From the NCBI RefSeq assembly GCF_015644725.1, contig NZ_CP064795.1:2974501-3038500 (forward strand): DNA of 64,000 nucleotides, given 5' to 3'. The notes under the pieces are model-generated. The model was not told where the DNA came from. It saw nothing but the letters and a program-made list of their open reading frames with translations, and ran no database searches. Both the position numbers and the translations under genes were made by a program. This document shows positions 29,182 to 39,001 of this stretch, in pieces; positions within the stretch are counted from its first letter, which is position 1; each line of letters begins with the position of its first letter. The stretch comes from Salinimonas marina. Its GTDB lineage: Bacteria > Pseudomonadota > Gammaproteobacteria > Enterobacterales > Alteromonadaceae.

Positions 29182-29885
29182 TGCTGCCCCAGTAAGTGCC
29201 GGACGATATGCCGTGTATGCACCTGAGTGGTATCCACCAACGTATGTCGGGTAATATGCGAGTTAATCAGCAGTCCTATTTCGGTACAGCCTAGAATAAA
29301 CCCCTGAACCCCGTGCTCAGTCATGTCTTTCATAATGGCCAGAAACTGTTGCTGAGCAGCATCGGTCACCGTGCCCTGGCAAAGCTCCTCATAAATTATC
29401 TGATGTATCGTGTGCTGAGCTGCCGTATCCGGGGTGGTCACTTGTAGCCCGTGTTGTTGCAGGCCATCGCGGTAGAAAGGATCGTGCATGGTAAAACGCG
29501 TTCCCAGTAAGCCGACATGTTGAAGCTGGTCGGCACGACAATGCTGCGCCGTGGCACTGATAATATTTAATAACGGAATGGATATCGCCGCGGCCACGTC
29601 GGGAGCGACTTTGTGCATGGTATTGGTAGCGATGGCAATGGCGGTGGCCCCGGCATTTTCCAGCAGCCGGGCGCTGTCTATCATCATCCGGCTTAGCTCG
29701 TCCCATTGCTGATTGTGCTGCAGTTCGCTGATCTGATGAAAATCGACACTGTGCACAATAATATCAGCACTATGTAACCCACCCAGGCGGTCATGAATTT
29801 GTTGATTCAGCAGTGAGTAATACAGGGCGGTAGACTGCCAGCTCATGCCGCCGATAATACCAACCCGCTGTTGTGTTTTTTGCAT
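29178..29885 (-). CDS. Aspartate/glutamate racemase, YgeA type
   Basis: A 235-residue cytoplasmic racemase-fold protein (RVGIIGGMSWQSTALYY at the N-terminus). The two acid/base positions are Thr87 (ATNTMHK) and Cys200 (LGCTEIGLL). Classical Asp/Glu racemases have a cysteine at both. The Thr/Cys pair matches E. coli YgeA (Thr83/Cys197), which is known as an L-aspartate/glutamate-specific racemase, so the same one-directional preference is likely. Its 3' end overlaps the convergent upstream gene by 4 bases and it lies 10 bases after the exonuclease gene. Confidence 0.85.
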   Translation of the reverse strand: MQKTQQRVGIIGGMSWQSTALYYSLLNQQIHDRLGGLHSADIIVHSVDFHQISELQHNQQWDELSRMMIDSARLLENAGATAIAIATNTMHKVAPDVAAAISIPLLNIISATAQHCRADQLQHVGLLGTRFTMHDPFYRDGLQQHGLQVTTPDTAAQHTIHQIIYEELCQGTVTDAAQQQFLAIMKDMTEHGVQGFILGCTEIGLLINSHITRHTLVDTTQVHTRHIVRHLLGQH

Positions 29886-29895
29886 AGCGCTACTC

Positions 29896-30405
29896 TCAAG
29901 CCTGCCTGGTCTTACTTTGCGCCTGGGAATGCAAAATTGTCAATTGAATTAGTTCAGCATCTACACTGGCGCGATGCCGGCGGCCATTAAAGCGGTGCTG
30001 CAGTGACTGTTTAGTGAGGTGCCAGTTTTCCATCTGTTGTTCATTGAGCAAATAATCCAGCGCCGTTACTTTAAAACTCATGGTGAGGCGGGCAGCGTCA
30101 AATAATTTTATCAGCCAGGGATAGTCCACCACCCAACCATCGGTAAACACAGTTTCTCCATCTAAAAATTCGTTCAGTTCGCGACAAACCTGATACACGG
30201 GATAGCCGTGTTCGTACAGATCCTGCTGGCTAATGCCATGTAGCTGCTCGGCCTGGGCATCCCAGTGTGACCATTCTTCCAACGGGTAGATAAGACGGCA
30301 AAATCGGGCGCCGTCACTGCGCTTTGCTCCCACTTCAATAGGGTAGCTGCGCGAACCGAATCCAGAGGCTTCCACATCAATCACCGAAGGTGGCTGTTTA
30401 TTCAT
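29896..30405 (-). CDS. DnaQ-like 3'-5' exonuclease (DEDDh)
   Basis: A 169-residue protein starting with the ExoI motif VIDVEASGFG. It continues with a WSHWDAQAEQLHGIS segment typical of DnaQ-fold proteins and ends with HRASVDAELI, where the histidine and the aspartate five residues on fit the DEDDh ExoIII site. It has no other domain. The substrate (DNA, RNA or small oligonucleotides) cannot be read from the sequence. It appears to be cotranscribed with the racemase downstream. Confidence 0.8.
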   Translation of the reverse strand: MNKQPPSVIDVEASGFGSRSYPIEVGAKRSDGARFCRLIYPLEEWSHWDAQAEQLHGISQQDLYEHGYPVYQVCRELNEFLDGETVFTDGWVVDYPWLIKLFDAARLTMSFKVTALDYLLNEQQMENWHLTKQSLQHRFNGRRHRASVDAELIQLTILHSQAQSKTRQA

Positions 30406-30679
30406 ACTTCAATAACGCTCCTGTTTTGCTTCTGTTATCAGTACCTCTTTGAAGGTGCGGGCGCACGCATGATACCAAATACGCTTTATACCCCAACAGT
30501 GGCTTTTTCGTTCGGTTTGTTTAACGTGCAATCACGCCTGACTACATCGAGCTGGTGTCTATAACCAAAGCGCAATAGTCATACCTGTAGATAATAAAAA
30601 ACCGCCATTTGTCTAATTGCTAAACCATAGAAAAGCTCTAGGCTTTAGGTTTAAATGAACTAATTTTAATGATGCCCTG

Positions 30680-31867
30680 ATGATTACCCGAGCCCGTTTA
30701 GTAAGCATTGTTTTACTAGTATTTTTGCTGATGAGTGGAACGGCCGCGGTGGCGAAGCCGGAGACCGACCCCTTGCTTATCGCCATTGATGCCGACTTCA
30801 GCACCGTAGCGGTGGAAGGTGGCGATGCTATCGCGAAAGGCGTTGCGCTGGCAGTGGCACAGGTTAATCGCGAAGGGGGGTTACTGGGTCGTCACTTGCA
30901 GGTTGTACACAAAGACCATCGTGGAAACCCGGCCCGGGGGGTGGCGAACATTCGTAGCCTAGCGCAACTGGATAACCTGTTGGCGGTGGTCGGTGGTATT
31001 CATACCCCGGTAGCTATCGCCGAGCTGCCGGCTATTCATCAGCACAACCTGTTGTATCTGGGCGCCTGGGCCGCGGGCACTGCGGTAGTAGAAAATAACT
31101 TTGACCCTGGCAATGTTTTTCGGGTATCAATACGCGACAGCGAAGCCGCCACCGTATTAGTCAAACATGCCAAAGCACGGGGTTTCAAGCGGGTCGCGCT
31201 GGCACTGGAACGCACCGGTTGGGGTCGCTCCAATCTTGATTCAATAACGCAGGCCGCCCAACGCCACAATATCAGTATTGAAAAAGTCACCTGGATTAAC
31301 TGGCAGCAGAAAAGCTTTGAGGAGGCAGCCGCCAGCATCGAATCTGCCAGGGTTGATGCGGTAATTATGGTCGCTAATGCGCCGGAAGGCGCGGTGATCA
31401 CCAACGCTATTTATCAAACATTCGGTGCCAGTTTACCCATAATTGCCCATTGGGGGATCGCCAGTGGTAATTTTGTAACGTCAGTGGCAACCGATATTTT
31501 ACAGCAGATGGATATCGGCGTAATCCAAACCTTTAGCTTTCTTTACCAGAACAACCCGGCAGCTGCTAGACTCTATAAAGACTACCAGTCGGCTTATGGG
31601 AAAACAGCGCCTGACGGCATTCCGGCCGTAGTCGGGCTGGCCCATGCTTATGATTTAGTACAGTTGCTGGCTCTGGCGGTTAAACAAGCCAACAGTGTCA
31701 AGGTAGCCGATATTCGTCAGGCCATGGAAAATCTGCCTGAAACTCAGGGAGTGGTTAAGTTGTACAACCCCGCGTTTACCAGTACCCGGCACGATGCCTT
31801 GTGGGCTGAGGACTATTTTATGGCACGATTTAACGATAACGGAAATCTAATTCCTATGATGAGGTAA
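30680..31867 (+). CDS. Periplasmic binding protein, LivJ-like (ligand sensor partner)
   Basis: A 395-residue periplasmic protein with a signal peptide (cleavage near GTAAVA). Its Peripla_BP_6 fold has typical elements (DFSTVAVEGGDAIAKGVALAVAQVNREGGLLGR; AVVGGIHTPVA; a C-terminal GIPAVVGLAHAYDLVQ). No permease or ATPase follows. Instead its stop is 2 bases before the ATG of a hybrid sensor kinase, whose ribosome site (GAGG) lies within its last codons. This coupling suggests it brings a ligand to the kinase, as TorT does for TorS and LuxP for LuxQ. Ligand unknown; an amino acid or small amide is typical of the fold. Confidence 0.85.
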   Translation: MITRARLVSIVLLVFLLMSGTAAVAKPETDPLLIAIDADFSTVAVEGGDAIAKGVALAVAQVNREGGLLGRHLQVVHKDHRGNPARGVANIRSLAQLDNLLAVVGGIHTPVAIAELPAIHQHNLLYLGAWAAGTAVVENNFDPGNVFRVSIRDSEAATVLVKHAKARGFKRVALALERTGWGRSNLDSITQAAQRHNISIEKVTWINWQQKSFEEAAASIESARVDAVIMVANAPEGAVITNAIYQTFGASLPIIAHWGIASGNFVTSVATDILQQMDIGVIQTFSFLYQNNPAAARLYKDYQSAYGKTAPDGIPAVVGLAHAYDLVQLLALAVKQANSVKVADIRQAMENLPETQGVVKLYNPAFTSTRHDALWAEDYFMARFNDNGNLIPMMR

Positions 31868-31869
31868 AG

Positions 31870-34722
31870 ATGTCTGCAAGACCTTCGCTGGCTAGCTCGT
31901 TACAAAGGATTTTGTTACCCAAGCTGCTGGCCGCGCTCTTTGCTATCAGTCTGCTTATCTGCTTTGCGGTGGTTTACTTTGCCCAACAGCAGGTCTCCAA
32001 AAATCAACAACAGCATATTGAAAATTTACGGACCGATATCGATTTCAGTATCCGGGATACGCTGCTCTTGCTGGAAAGTATTGCCGGCAATGATTTGTTG
32101 GTGAACAGCTTTATCGATTTACAACAACGGGATAATTACCTGCCGCTGTTTTTTCGTACCCTGAGACTATCGCGGGCCACCAATGTCAGCCTGGCGTTGT
32201 TTGATTTTGCCGGGGAACCGATAATCAGCAAAAACTGGCAAAAGACGGTGCCGCCCGATTTAACAAGCTTGTGGAAACCGCCCACCCTGGAAGCCGGCCA
32301 ACAGTTTTGGCAGGTTTATCAAAGTGGCCTGGTAATGTCCGTCCCCGTGCATATTGGTGCCTCAGTGGAAGGCGCCCTGGTGCTGTATGCGCAGGATATT
32401 GGCCAGCTCATCAATAAGCGCCAAAATAGCGCAACACAACTTATCGTCGGGCCCGACCAACAGGTATTGTACAGTTCCCGTCCTGAGGTTATCGCCCCGG
32501 CTACTGTGTTTGCTGCCAGCGACTATCAGCGCTGGACCCGGCACGCCAGCCAGTGGCAAAACCTTACCTTATACAGTCTGTCGCCCATTACCCAGGCCTA
32601 TGGGTCGGTGCTATGGCTGATCCCCGTGTTATTGCTGAGCATCATTGCCACCGTGCTGGTCAGTGTGTATGGCGTGAACCGGGCCGCGAGTCTCACCGCC
32701 ACCACGCTGGATACCCTGCATGCGTCTATTTTGACCAGCATGCAACAAAAGTCGGCCGCCCGTTCCTTCTCTCCTGACAATGAGCCGGCGGAATTATCAC
32801 AAATACGCGCAGCCTTTGACAATCTTACCGCCAACCTGATGACGATAACCTTGTCTAACCGCCAGTTTGCCAATGTCATTGATTCGTTAGAAGAATTATT
32901 GGTGGTGCTGGACACCAGCAATAAGCTGGTTATTAGCAATCATCGTTTCGAGCGAGTGGCGCAGCAATTTAAGCTGGATGGCACTGAGCTACGGCGTATC
33001 AGCGATTATTTGTCACACAACGCCTCTCCCCTGGATGCCACCTATACCAATGCCGCCGGTGCCAGAAAAATCACGGTTAAGTGGACTTTGCTGCCCTTCG
33101 TGGATGCACAAAAAGAAGTCATCGGCACTATATTAGTGGGCAACGATGTGAGCCAGCAACGCGACTTGGAAAGTCGCAACCGGTTAATGACCCATGCCAT
33201 GGAAAGCGCCACCGTCTCCATTGCAATTGCTGACACTACCCGCACGAAAATGCCCATCGTTTATGTGAATGATTTCTTTAGTAAGCTTAGCGGCTACAGT
33301 TCTGCCGAAGCCTTAGGACAGCCCGCCGACCTTTTAGTCGGGCCCGGTACCGACCAGGTTGTGTTAGGCCGGATGCTTGAAAACGTAAAGGCTGGTCAAC
33401 CGCTGGACGAAACCGTGCTGCTGTACAAAAAAAATCGCCAGACCTTTTACGGACGGTTGGTGATGACCCCGGTCCGGCTCGACACCATTGTTACCCATTA
33501 TGTGGTGTTTTTTCAGGATGTGACTGAGCAGGAAAAGGCCCGTGAGTATCTGGAAGACGCTAAACATAAAGCAGAAGAGTCGGCGCGTATGAAATCCAGC
33601 TTTCTGGCCAGCATGAGTCATGAAGTGCGAACGCCGCTGCATGGCATCTCCGGCACGCTGCAATTGCTGGATGCCTCAAAACTCGACAACAAACAGCGGC
33701 GTTATTTGACGCTGGCGCTGCAAAGCATGTGTAACCTGCAACATATTGTCGATGACATTCTCGACTTTTCTAAAATTGAGGCTGGCCAGCTTAATATTGA
33801 GCATGTGCCGTTTAACCTGACCCTGCTGCTTGAAACTATCTTCGAGCAATATTATACCAATTGCCAGAATAAAGGCGTGGAACTGAATGTTCAGCTGGAT
33901 TTAAAAAATACCCAATATGTGATGGGCGACGCGGTTCGGTTGCGGCAAATTCTAGGCAACCTCCTTAGCAACGCCGTAAAATTCACCTCCGAAGGCGCAG
34001 TATCCGTTGTTATCGAGCTTTTTGACCAGGGTCATCAGTGGCAACTGTACGGCCGGGTTAGTGATACCGGTATCGGCATTGCGGATGATAATATCGGTAA
34101 TATTTTTGAAGTCTTTACGCAGGAAGATGACTCTACCACGCGACGGTTTGGTGGCACCGGCTTAGGCCTGGCGATAACCCGCCAGTTATGTCAGTTGTGT
34201 GGAGGTGACATCACGGTAGACAGTAAAAAAGGCCAGGGCAGCGCCTTTAGCTTCACCATGCAGCTGGCCAAAGCCGCCCGTGAGTATACCGCGGGGAACA
34301 AAAGTATTGATCCTCAATCACTCACCGACCTGCCCGAAGCACGTATTCTGCTGGTCGAAGACAATGAAATAAATCAGCTGATTGCGCGCGAAAATTTAAA
34401 CGGCCACAAAGTGATGACCGCGGCCAATGGTAAAGAAGCCATTGCGGCCCTCAGTCAAATGAAGATCCAGTTTGATTTGGTATTGATGGACTGTCATATG
34501 CCCGAAATGGACGGTTTTGAAGCGACCCGCCGGATCCGGGCCGGCGAAGCCGGCGCACGCTATACCGGCGTTCCCATCGTGGCCCTGACCGCCAATGCCA
34601 TGAAGGGCGACCGGGAAGCGTGTGTGGCCGCCGGTATGTCCGACTATATTTCAAAGCCTTTCACCGCCAGCGATTTGCAGCGGGTGATTAAAGACTGGGC
34701 CGGTGCCGACACCGTGGTGTGA
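31870..34722 (+). CDS. Hybrid sensor histidine kinase with receiver domain
   Basis: A 950-residue inner-membrane kinase. One membrane helix (about 15-40), a periplasmic region of some 200 residues, a second helix (about 240-265), PAS-like regions (about 335-430 and 440-560), a HisKA domain with phospho-acceptor His584 (SMSHEVRTPLHG), a HATPase domain (N box LGNLLSNAVKF, G boxes DTGIGIA and GGTGLGLAI) and a receiver domain with Asp874 (LVLMDCHMPEMDG). No HPt domain or DNA-binding partner is adjacent, so phosphate must go to a partner encoded elsewhere. It is paired with the binding protein upstream. Confidence 0.92.
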   Translation: MSARPSLASSLQRILLPKLLAALFAISLLICFAVVYFAQQQVSKNQQQHIENLRTDIDFSIRDTLLLLESIAGNDLLVNSFIDLQQRDNYLPLFFRTLRLSRATNVSLALFDFAGEPIISKNWQKTVPPDLTSLWKPPTLEAGQQFWQVYQSGLVMSVPVHIGASVEGALVLYAQDIGQLINKRQNSATQLIVGPDQQVLYSSRPEVIAPATVFAASDYQRWTRHASQWQNLTLYSLSPITQAYGSVLWLIPVLLLSIIATVLVSVYGVNRAASLTATTLDTLHASILTSMQQKSAARSFSPDNEPAELSQIRAAFDNLTANLMTITLSNRQFANVIDSLEELLVVLDTSNKLVISNHRFERVAQQFKLDGTELRRISDYLSHNASPLDATYTNAAGARKITVKWTLLPFVDAQKEVIGTILVGNDVSQQRDLESRNRLMTHAMESATVSIAIADTTRTKMPIVYVNDFFSKLSGYSSAEALGQPADLLVGPGTDQVVLGRMLENVKAGQPLDETVLLYKKNRQTFYGRLVMTPVRLDTIVTHYVVFFQDVTEQEKAREYLEDAKHKAEESARMKSSFLASMSHEVRTPLHGISGTLQLLDASKLDNKQRRYLTLALQSMCNLQHIVDDILDFSKIEAGQLNIEHVPFNLTLLLETIFEQYYTNCQNKGVELNVQLDLKNTQYVMGDAVRLRQILGNLLSNAVKFTSEGAVSVVIELFDQGHQWQLYGRVSDTGIGIADDNIGNIFEVFTQEDDSTTRRFGGTGLGLAITRQLCQLCGGDITVDSKKGQGSAFSFTMQLAKAAREYTAGNKSIDPQSLTDLPEARILLVEDNEINQLIARENLNGHKVMTAANGKEAIAALSQMKIQFDLVLMDCHMPEMDGFEATRRIRAGEAGARYTGVPIVALTANAMKGDREACVAAGMSDYISKPFTASDLQRVIKDWAGADTVV

Positions 34723-34729
34723 GTGGTTT

Positions 34730-36047
34730 TTAGCGTACAAAACTCATTAAGAGCCGACCTACTTCATCATTCCCCAGAAGGGTAGAAAACTTTTCGGATC
34801 CCGGGCCATAGCTGTAAACAGGAATATTCTGAGAAGTATGATAATTGGTTGCCCAACCGGTTTTTGTGCGGTCGTTGATAAGTGACTTCAGATAGTGCGT
34901 TGTTGCTTTTGAATCCCTGCTTTGCACCAGCCTGAACATGTCATCAAGCTGTTTTGCGCTCAGCTCAAATTGAATAAACTCTTCCAGACTCAGTGCAATA
35001 GCAGCACTGCCATATGCCAGTTCCTGGGGCGATATCTTCATCAGGTGGGCGACCATGGATTTGATTGACCCTGAGATTTTAGCCAGCTCGGTGGTATTCC
35101 ATGCTTCTGGCGTTGGCAGGCTCAAGCCGCCGGTTTCGTGATCGCCGGTGATCACCACCAGTGTGTCAGGATGCTGTTTGGCAAACTGTATCGCAGTGCG
35201 GCTGGCCTGTTCAAAATCTTCCATCTCTTTAAGCATACAGGCTATATCGTTTTCATGGGCACACCAGTCAACCAGCCCCCCTCGATCAGCAGGAAAAAAG
35301 GCGCGGGTGCTTTTGACAGTAATGCCAGCGCGGTGGCGGTCATAGTGGTTAACCGTTGCTGTTCGGGTGCTGGCAGATCGATAGCGTAAGGCAATTGTTG
35401 CTCGCTGAGTAACGCCACCAGCGGTAAGGTTGTGTTTGCCGACAATTCGTTAAGATGCCCTATCACTGTCACCCCATCGGCTGTTAATTCGCCCACCAGG
35501 TTACGATCTGCGCGTTCAAAGTAGGCTCTGCCGCCCCCATTAACAGGTCAAATTTAAATTTATTAGCGATAGTCGCATCGATATATTCATCGGCGATGGC
35601 GGCGTAATTGTTACGACTACTATTATGGGCCAGAAAACTGGCAGGGGTGGCGTGGTTAATTTGAGTAGTGGTGATCAGGCCAGTGTTCCAACCCTGCTGT
35701 TTGGCTTTTTCCACCACGGTTGACAAAGGCTGTCCCTGAGCATCAACCCCGATAAATCCTTTGCTGGTTTTCCGGCCCGTAGCATACGCCGTGGCCGCCG
35801 CGGCAGAGTCGGTGATGGCAGCGGAGTCCACGGGAGAGGTAGAGACCTCGCCTCTGGTAAGCGCGTCCCACATCAAGCTGGTGTCGTTATTATGTCTGGC
35901 TTTGAAATGCCGTAGTGCCGTTGCTTGTTGCTGCCCCATACCATCACCAATCAACAAGATGATTCGCTTAGGTTGCATGGCCGCGTTAGCGCCGGCTGAC
36001 AGTGCTAACTGTATCAATATCAAACATAAACATCCGTGTAATTGCAT
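34730..36047 (-). CDS. Alkaline phosphatase (two frameshifts)
   Basis: A secreted metal-dependent phosphomonoesterase of the PhoA family. Signal peptide ending near GANAA, then metal-site ILLIGDGMG, nucleophile serine in AITDSAAAATAYATG, VDWCAHEND and the metal-ligand stretch VVITGDHETGG. Two single-base losses split it: a G5 run where G6 is expected (35534-35538, in LMGGGRAYFERA) and a G6 run where G7 is expected (35276-35281, in EGGLVDWCAHEND). With both repaired the protein has 439 residues with all metal ligands. It lies 59 bases after gmm on the same strand and may share its transcript. Confidence 0.87.
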
Positions 36048-36106
36048 TGTCGTACTCTTAATTGTTTAGTATGAAAGAGACCACAGCCATTCCATTGCTG
36101 TATGGC

Positions 36107-36577
36107 TTACATCGTTGTGGATGACTTTACCTCAGAAAAATAACATTTAGTATGGGGATGAACCCGCTGATGCTGTAGCAATTGGTACGGCGAAAACCAG
36201 GCGTAGTCGCCATGCTGCGCAGCCGGAAGCGTATTTAGGGTTAACTGGGCCTTAATTTTAAAGGCCAAAACCACATAGTGCGTGCTTACTTCATTAAAAA
36301 TACTGTCAGCATAAAAATGTTCATAAGGTCCTATAAAACAGGCTTTCTCGTAAGCGAGCGACAAGCCTAATTCTTCGCGACACAACCGAACGAAAGCATC
36401 TTTTATTGCCTCGTTCTTTTGTATCCGGCCACCGGGCACAAACCAGTAGCCTTGCGCCGGTCGGTTTGTGCGTTCGCCCAATAACACCTCGCCTTGCGGG
36501 TTTTCTACCACCAGGTCAATAGCGACAAGCGGCGTTGAAGCTACCACAGTTTCGAATGTGGGGGCCGGTAGGAACAT
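36107..36577 (-). CDS. gmm: GDP-mannose mannosyl hydrolase (Nudix)
   Basis: A 156-residue Nudix enzyme that hydrolyses GDP-mannose to GDP and mannose. It follows the E. coli Gmm/WcaH pattern from MFLPAPTFETVVASTPLVAIDLVVEN through RTNRPAQGYWFVPGGRIQK and a modified Nudix box (VRLCREELGL, one glutamate missing, as in this subfamily) to THYVVLAF. I placed the start at 36577; upstream codons in the same frame lie inside fcl. It begins 2 bases after the fcl stop in the gmd-fcl-gmm operon, where it probably balances GDP-mannose supply. Confidence 0.93.
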   Translation of the reverse strand: MFLPAPTFETVVASTPLVAIDLVVENPQGEVLLGERTNRPAQGYWFVPGGRIQKNEAIKDAFVRLCREELGLSLAYEKACFIGPYEHFYADSIFNEVSTHYVVLAFKIKAQLTLNTLPAAQHGDYAWFSPYQLLQHQRVHPHTKCYFSEVKSSTTM

Positions 36578-36579
36578 GT

Positions 36580-37539
36580 TTAACCCCGAACGCTGTGTTG
36601 ATTTTCTAAAAACCAGCGATAGCTGCGCTGCAGGCCCTCTTCCAAAGATACCGACGCCGACCACCCTAGCTGATTGAGGCGGGTTACGTCCATTAGCTTA
36701 CGCGGGGTGCCATCTGGCTTGCTGGTATCCCACTCAATACGGCCCTCAAACCCTACTACCCTGGCAACCGTTTCCACCAGCTCTTTGATAGTACAATCTA
36801 TACCTGTACCTACATTAATGTGGCTTAACATAGGTGAGGTATGGTTCTGATACGTATCCGCATCAAGTTCCATTACGTGGATACTGGCAGCTGCCATATC
36901 ATCAACGTACAAAAATTCCCGCATGGGTTTGCCACTTCCCCACGCCACAACGATTTCATCATTCGCCACGCGGGCTTCATGAAAGCGTCGAAGCAAGGCG
37001 GGGATCACATGGGAATTTTCAGGATGAAAATTGTCATTGGGGCCATACAGGTTGGTCGGCATGACCGAACGGTAATCACGATTGTATTGCCGGTTATAGC
37101 TTTCGCACAATTTTATACCGGCGATTTTGGCGATGGCATAAGGCTCATTAGTGGCTTCAAGGGGGCCGGATAACAATTCATTTTCGGTCATCGGCTGCGT
37201 CGCGTGTTTGGGGTAAATACACGACGAGCCTAAAAACAGCAGCTTTTGGACACCATGTTGATGAGCTGAATGAATGATGTTCGACTCTATCATCAGGTTT
37301 TCGTAGATGAATTCAGCCGGGTAAGTATGGTTGGCGTGAATGCCCCCTACTTTGGCCGCTGCCAGGTACACTTCATCAATTTTCTGGTCAGCAAAAAATG
37401 TCGCCACTTCTTGCTGGCATACCAAATTCAGCTCGCTGCGTTCACGAACCACAACATCTACATCGCTTCGCTGTTCGAGATTTCGTATTATGGCCGAGCC
37501 CACCATGCCATTATGACCAGCTACATATACCGTCTTCAC
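36580..37539 (-). CDS. fcl: GDP-L-fucose synthase
   Basis: Second enzyme of GDP-fucose synthesis: epimerises and reduces GDP-4-keto-6-deoxymannose using NADPH. 319 residues, extended SDR fold with [14 protein letters not shown] (cofactor loop), catalytic SSCIYP and the YxxxK pair in [10 protein letters not shown], and [12 protein letters not shown]. It starts with GTG at 37539; AAGGAG overlaps the gmd stop codon just upstream, so the two genes are coupled. Confidence 0.95.
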   Translation of the reverse strand: MKTVYVAGHNGMVGSAIIRNLEQRSDVDVVVRERSELNLVCQQEVATFFADQKIDEVYLAAAKVGGIHANHTYPAEFIYENLMIESNIIHSAHQHGVQKLLFLGSSCIYPKHATQPMTENELLSGPLEATNEPYAIAKIAGIKLCESYNRQYNRDYRSVMPTNLYGPNDNFHPENSHVIPALLRRFHEARVANDEIVVAWGSGKPMREFLYVDDMAAASIHVMELDADTYQNHTSPMLSHINVGTGIDCTIKELVETVARVVGFEGRIEWDTSKPDGTPRKLMDVTRLNQLGWSASVSLEEGLQRSYRWFLENQHSVRG

Positions 37540-37542
37540 ACC

Positions 37543-38653
37543 TTACTCCTTGGTGACCGATACTGCATAACCATGCTTTTTCAGCAACGCATGGCGTTTG
37601 GCTTTATCAAGATCATCCGCGACCATTTCGGCGCACATCTCTTCCACGGTTATCTCAGGCTCCCAGCCCAGTTGTTCTTTGGCTTTAGTGGGATCGCCTA
37701 AGAGGGTTTCTACTTCCGCCGGACGGAAATAACGCGGGTCAACCTTAACGATAACATCACCGACCTGAACGCCCGGGGCCATGTCACTGGTTATTTCCAC
37801 CACAGTGGCAACTTCGTCTACCCCGGTGCCGGAAAATTCAACCATAATGCCCGCTTCCTTGGCCGACATTTTGACAAACTCACGAACAGAAATTTGTTTG
37901 CCGGTGGCGATAACAAAGTCTTCAGGCTGGTCCTGTTGCAGCATCATCCATTGCATACGCACATAGTCTTTTGCATGTCCCAGTCACGTAAGGCATCCAT
38001 GTTTCCAAGATACAGACAATTTTCTAACCCTTGTGCAATATTCGATATGCCTCGGGTAATTTTACGCGTTACAAAGGTTTCGCCCCGACGAGGAGATTCG
38101 TGGTTGAACAAAATACCATTGCAGGCATACATACCATATGACTCACGGTAGTTAACCGCGATCCAATAGGCGTACAACTTGGCTACCCGTAAGGTGAGCG
38201 GGGGTGGAACGGGGTGGTTTCTTTTTGCGGTGTTTCTTGCACCTCACCGTACAACTCAGAGGTAGAAGCCTGGTAAAAGCGGGTTTTCTTTTCCAGCCCT
38301 AAAAAGCGAATGGCTTCAAGCAGTCGCAGTGTCCCCAACGCATCCACATCCGCGGTGTACTCGGGCGCTTCGAATGAAACGGCTACGTGGGACTGGGCCC
38401 CCAAATTATAAACTTCATCAGGCTGCACTTCAGACATAATCCGGGTCAGATTAGACGTATCGGTTAAATCGCCATAATGTAAAATAAATCTGGGATTATC
38501 GTGGGGATCTTCATAAATGTGATCGATCCGTTGTGTGTTAAATGACGAAGAGCGACGCTTAATACCGTGAACTTCATATCCTTTTTCTAACAAAAACTCC
38601 GCGAGGTAGGAGCCATCCTGGCCGGTAACACCGGTAATAAGTGCTTTTTTCAT
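37543..38653 (-). CDS. gmd: GDP-mannose 4,6-dehydratase (two frameshifts)
   Basis: First step from GDP-mannose to GDP-fucose. It has the cofactor motif [27 protein letters not shown], catalytic-site STSELYG and the Gmd-specific [20 protein letters not shown]. Two single-base losses split it: after FHPRSPY at a GGG run (38186-38188, complement) and after MDALRDW at a GGG run (37979-37981, complement). One G at each point restores SPY(G/A)VAKLYAYW and [13 protein letters not shown] and gives 370 residues, close to E. coli Gmd (373). I place the start at 38653 (MKKALITG), not at the further upstream in-frame ATG. Confidence 0.92.
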
Positions 38654-39001
38654 ATAATTTCTCAATGCGGAAACGAATTCTGATGTGTACGAAAGGGACA
38701 TCGTATATTCCAGATGTCACTTATGAAAGACTGGAGATTATTTATAACTAAAATCGGCTTTTATAGCCAGATAAATTACCACCCGATAAGCCTCGAAATT
38801 CATAGAAATTAAATTATACCCCTTCTATGGCAGGCGCTCCCAGTCATAGATGCAGGAAATTAAGCAATTGACCCAACCTGTGGTAAATATGATGCGAAAC
38901 TAAAGATTCCGTTACATTATATATCACTATATAATAGAGCGGCCTCGTAATAGTCGTAATTATTACGAGGCCCTCCGACTATCTAAATGGAATTTGTTAG
39001 T
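38654..39001. promoter_or_regulatory. Divergent promoter region of gmd and the second export module, with leader hairpin
   Basis: On the plus strand TATAAT (38930-38935) is a perfect -10; with a 17-base spacer the -35 would be the weak TTCCGT. Transcription should start near 38941, where a perfect 12-bp inverted repeat GGCCTCGTAATA-n8-TATTACGAGGCC (38941-38972) begins. The message would therefore carry a stable stem-loop at its very 5' end, about 30 bases before the barrel start. No T-run follows, so it is not a normal terminator. The rest of this 350-base stretch shows no gene; the gmd promoter was not resolved. Confidence 0.6.

Noticed and set aside
34730..36047. Three separate small genes in the alkaline phosphatase region
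   Set aside because: The three frames join in order into one PhoA-type protein after two single-base corrections in G runs.
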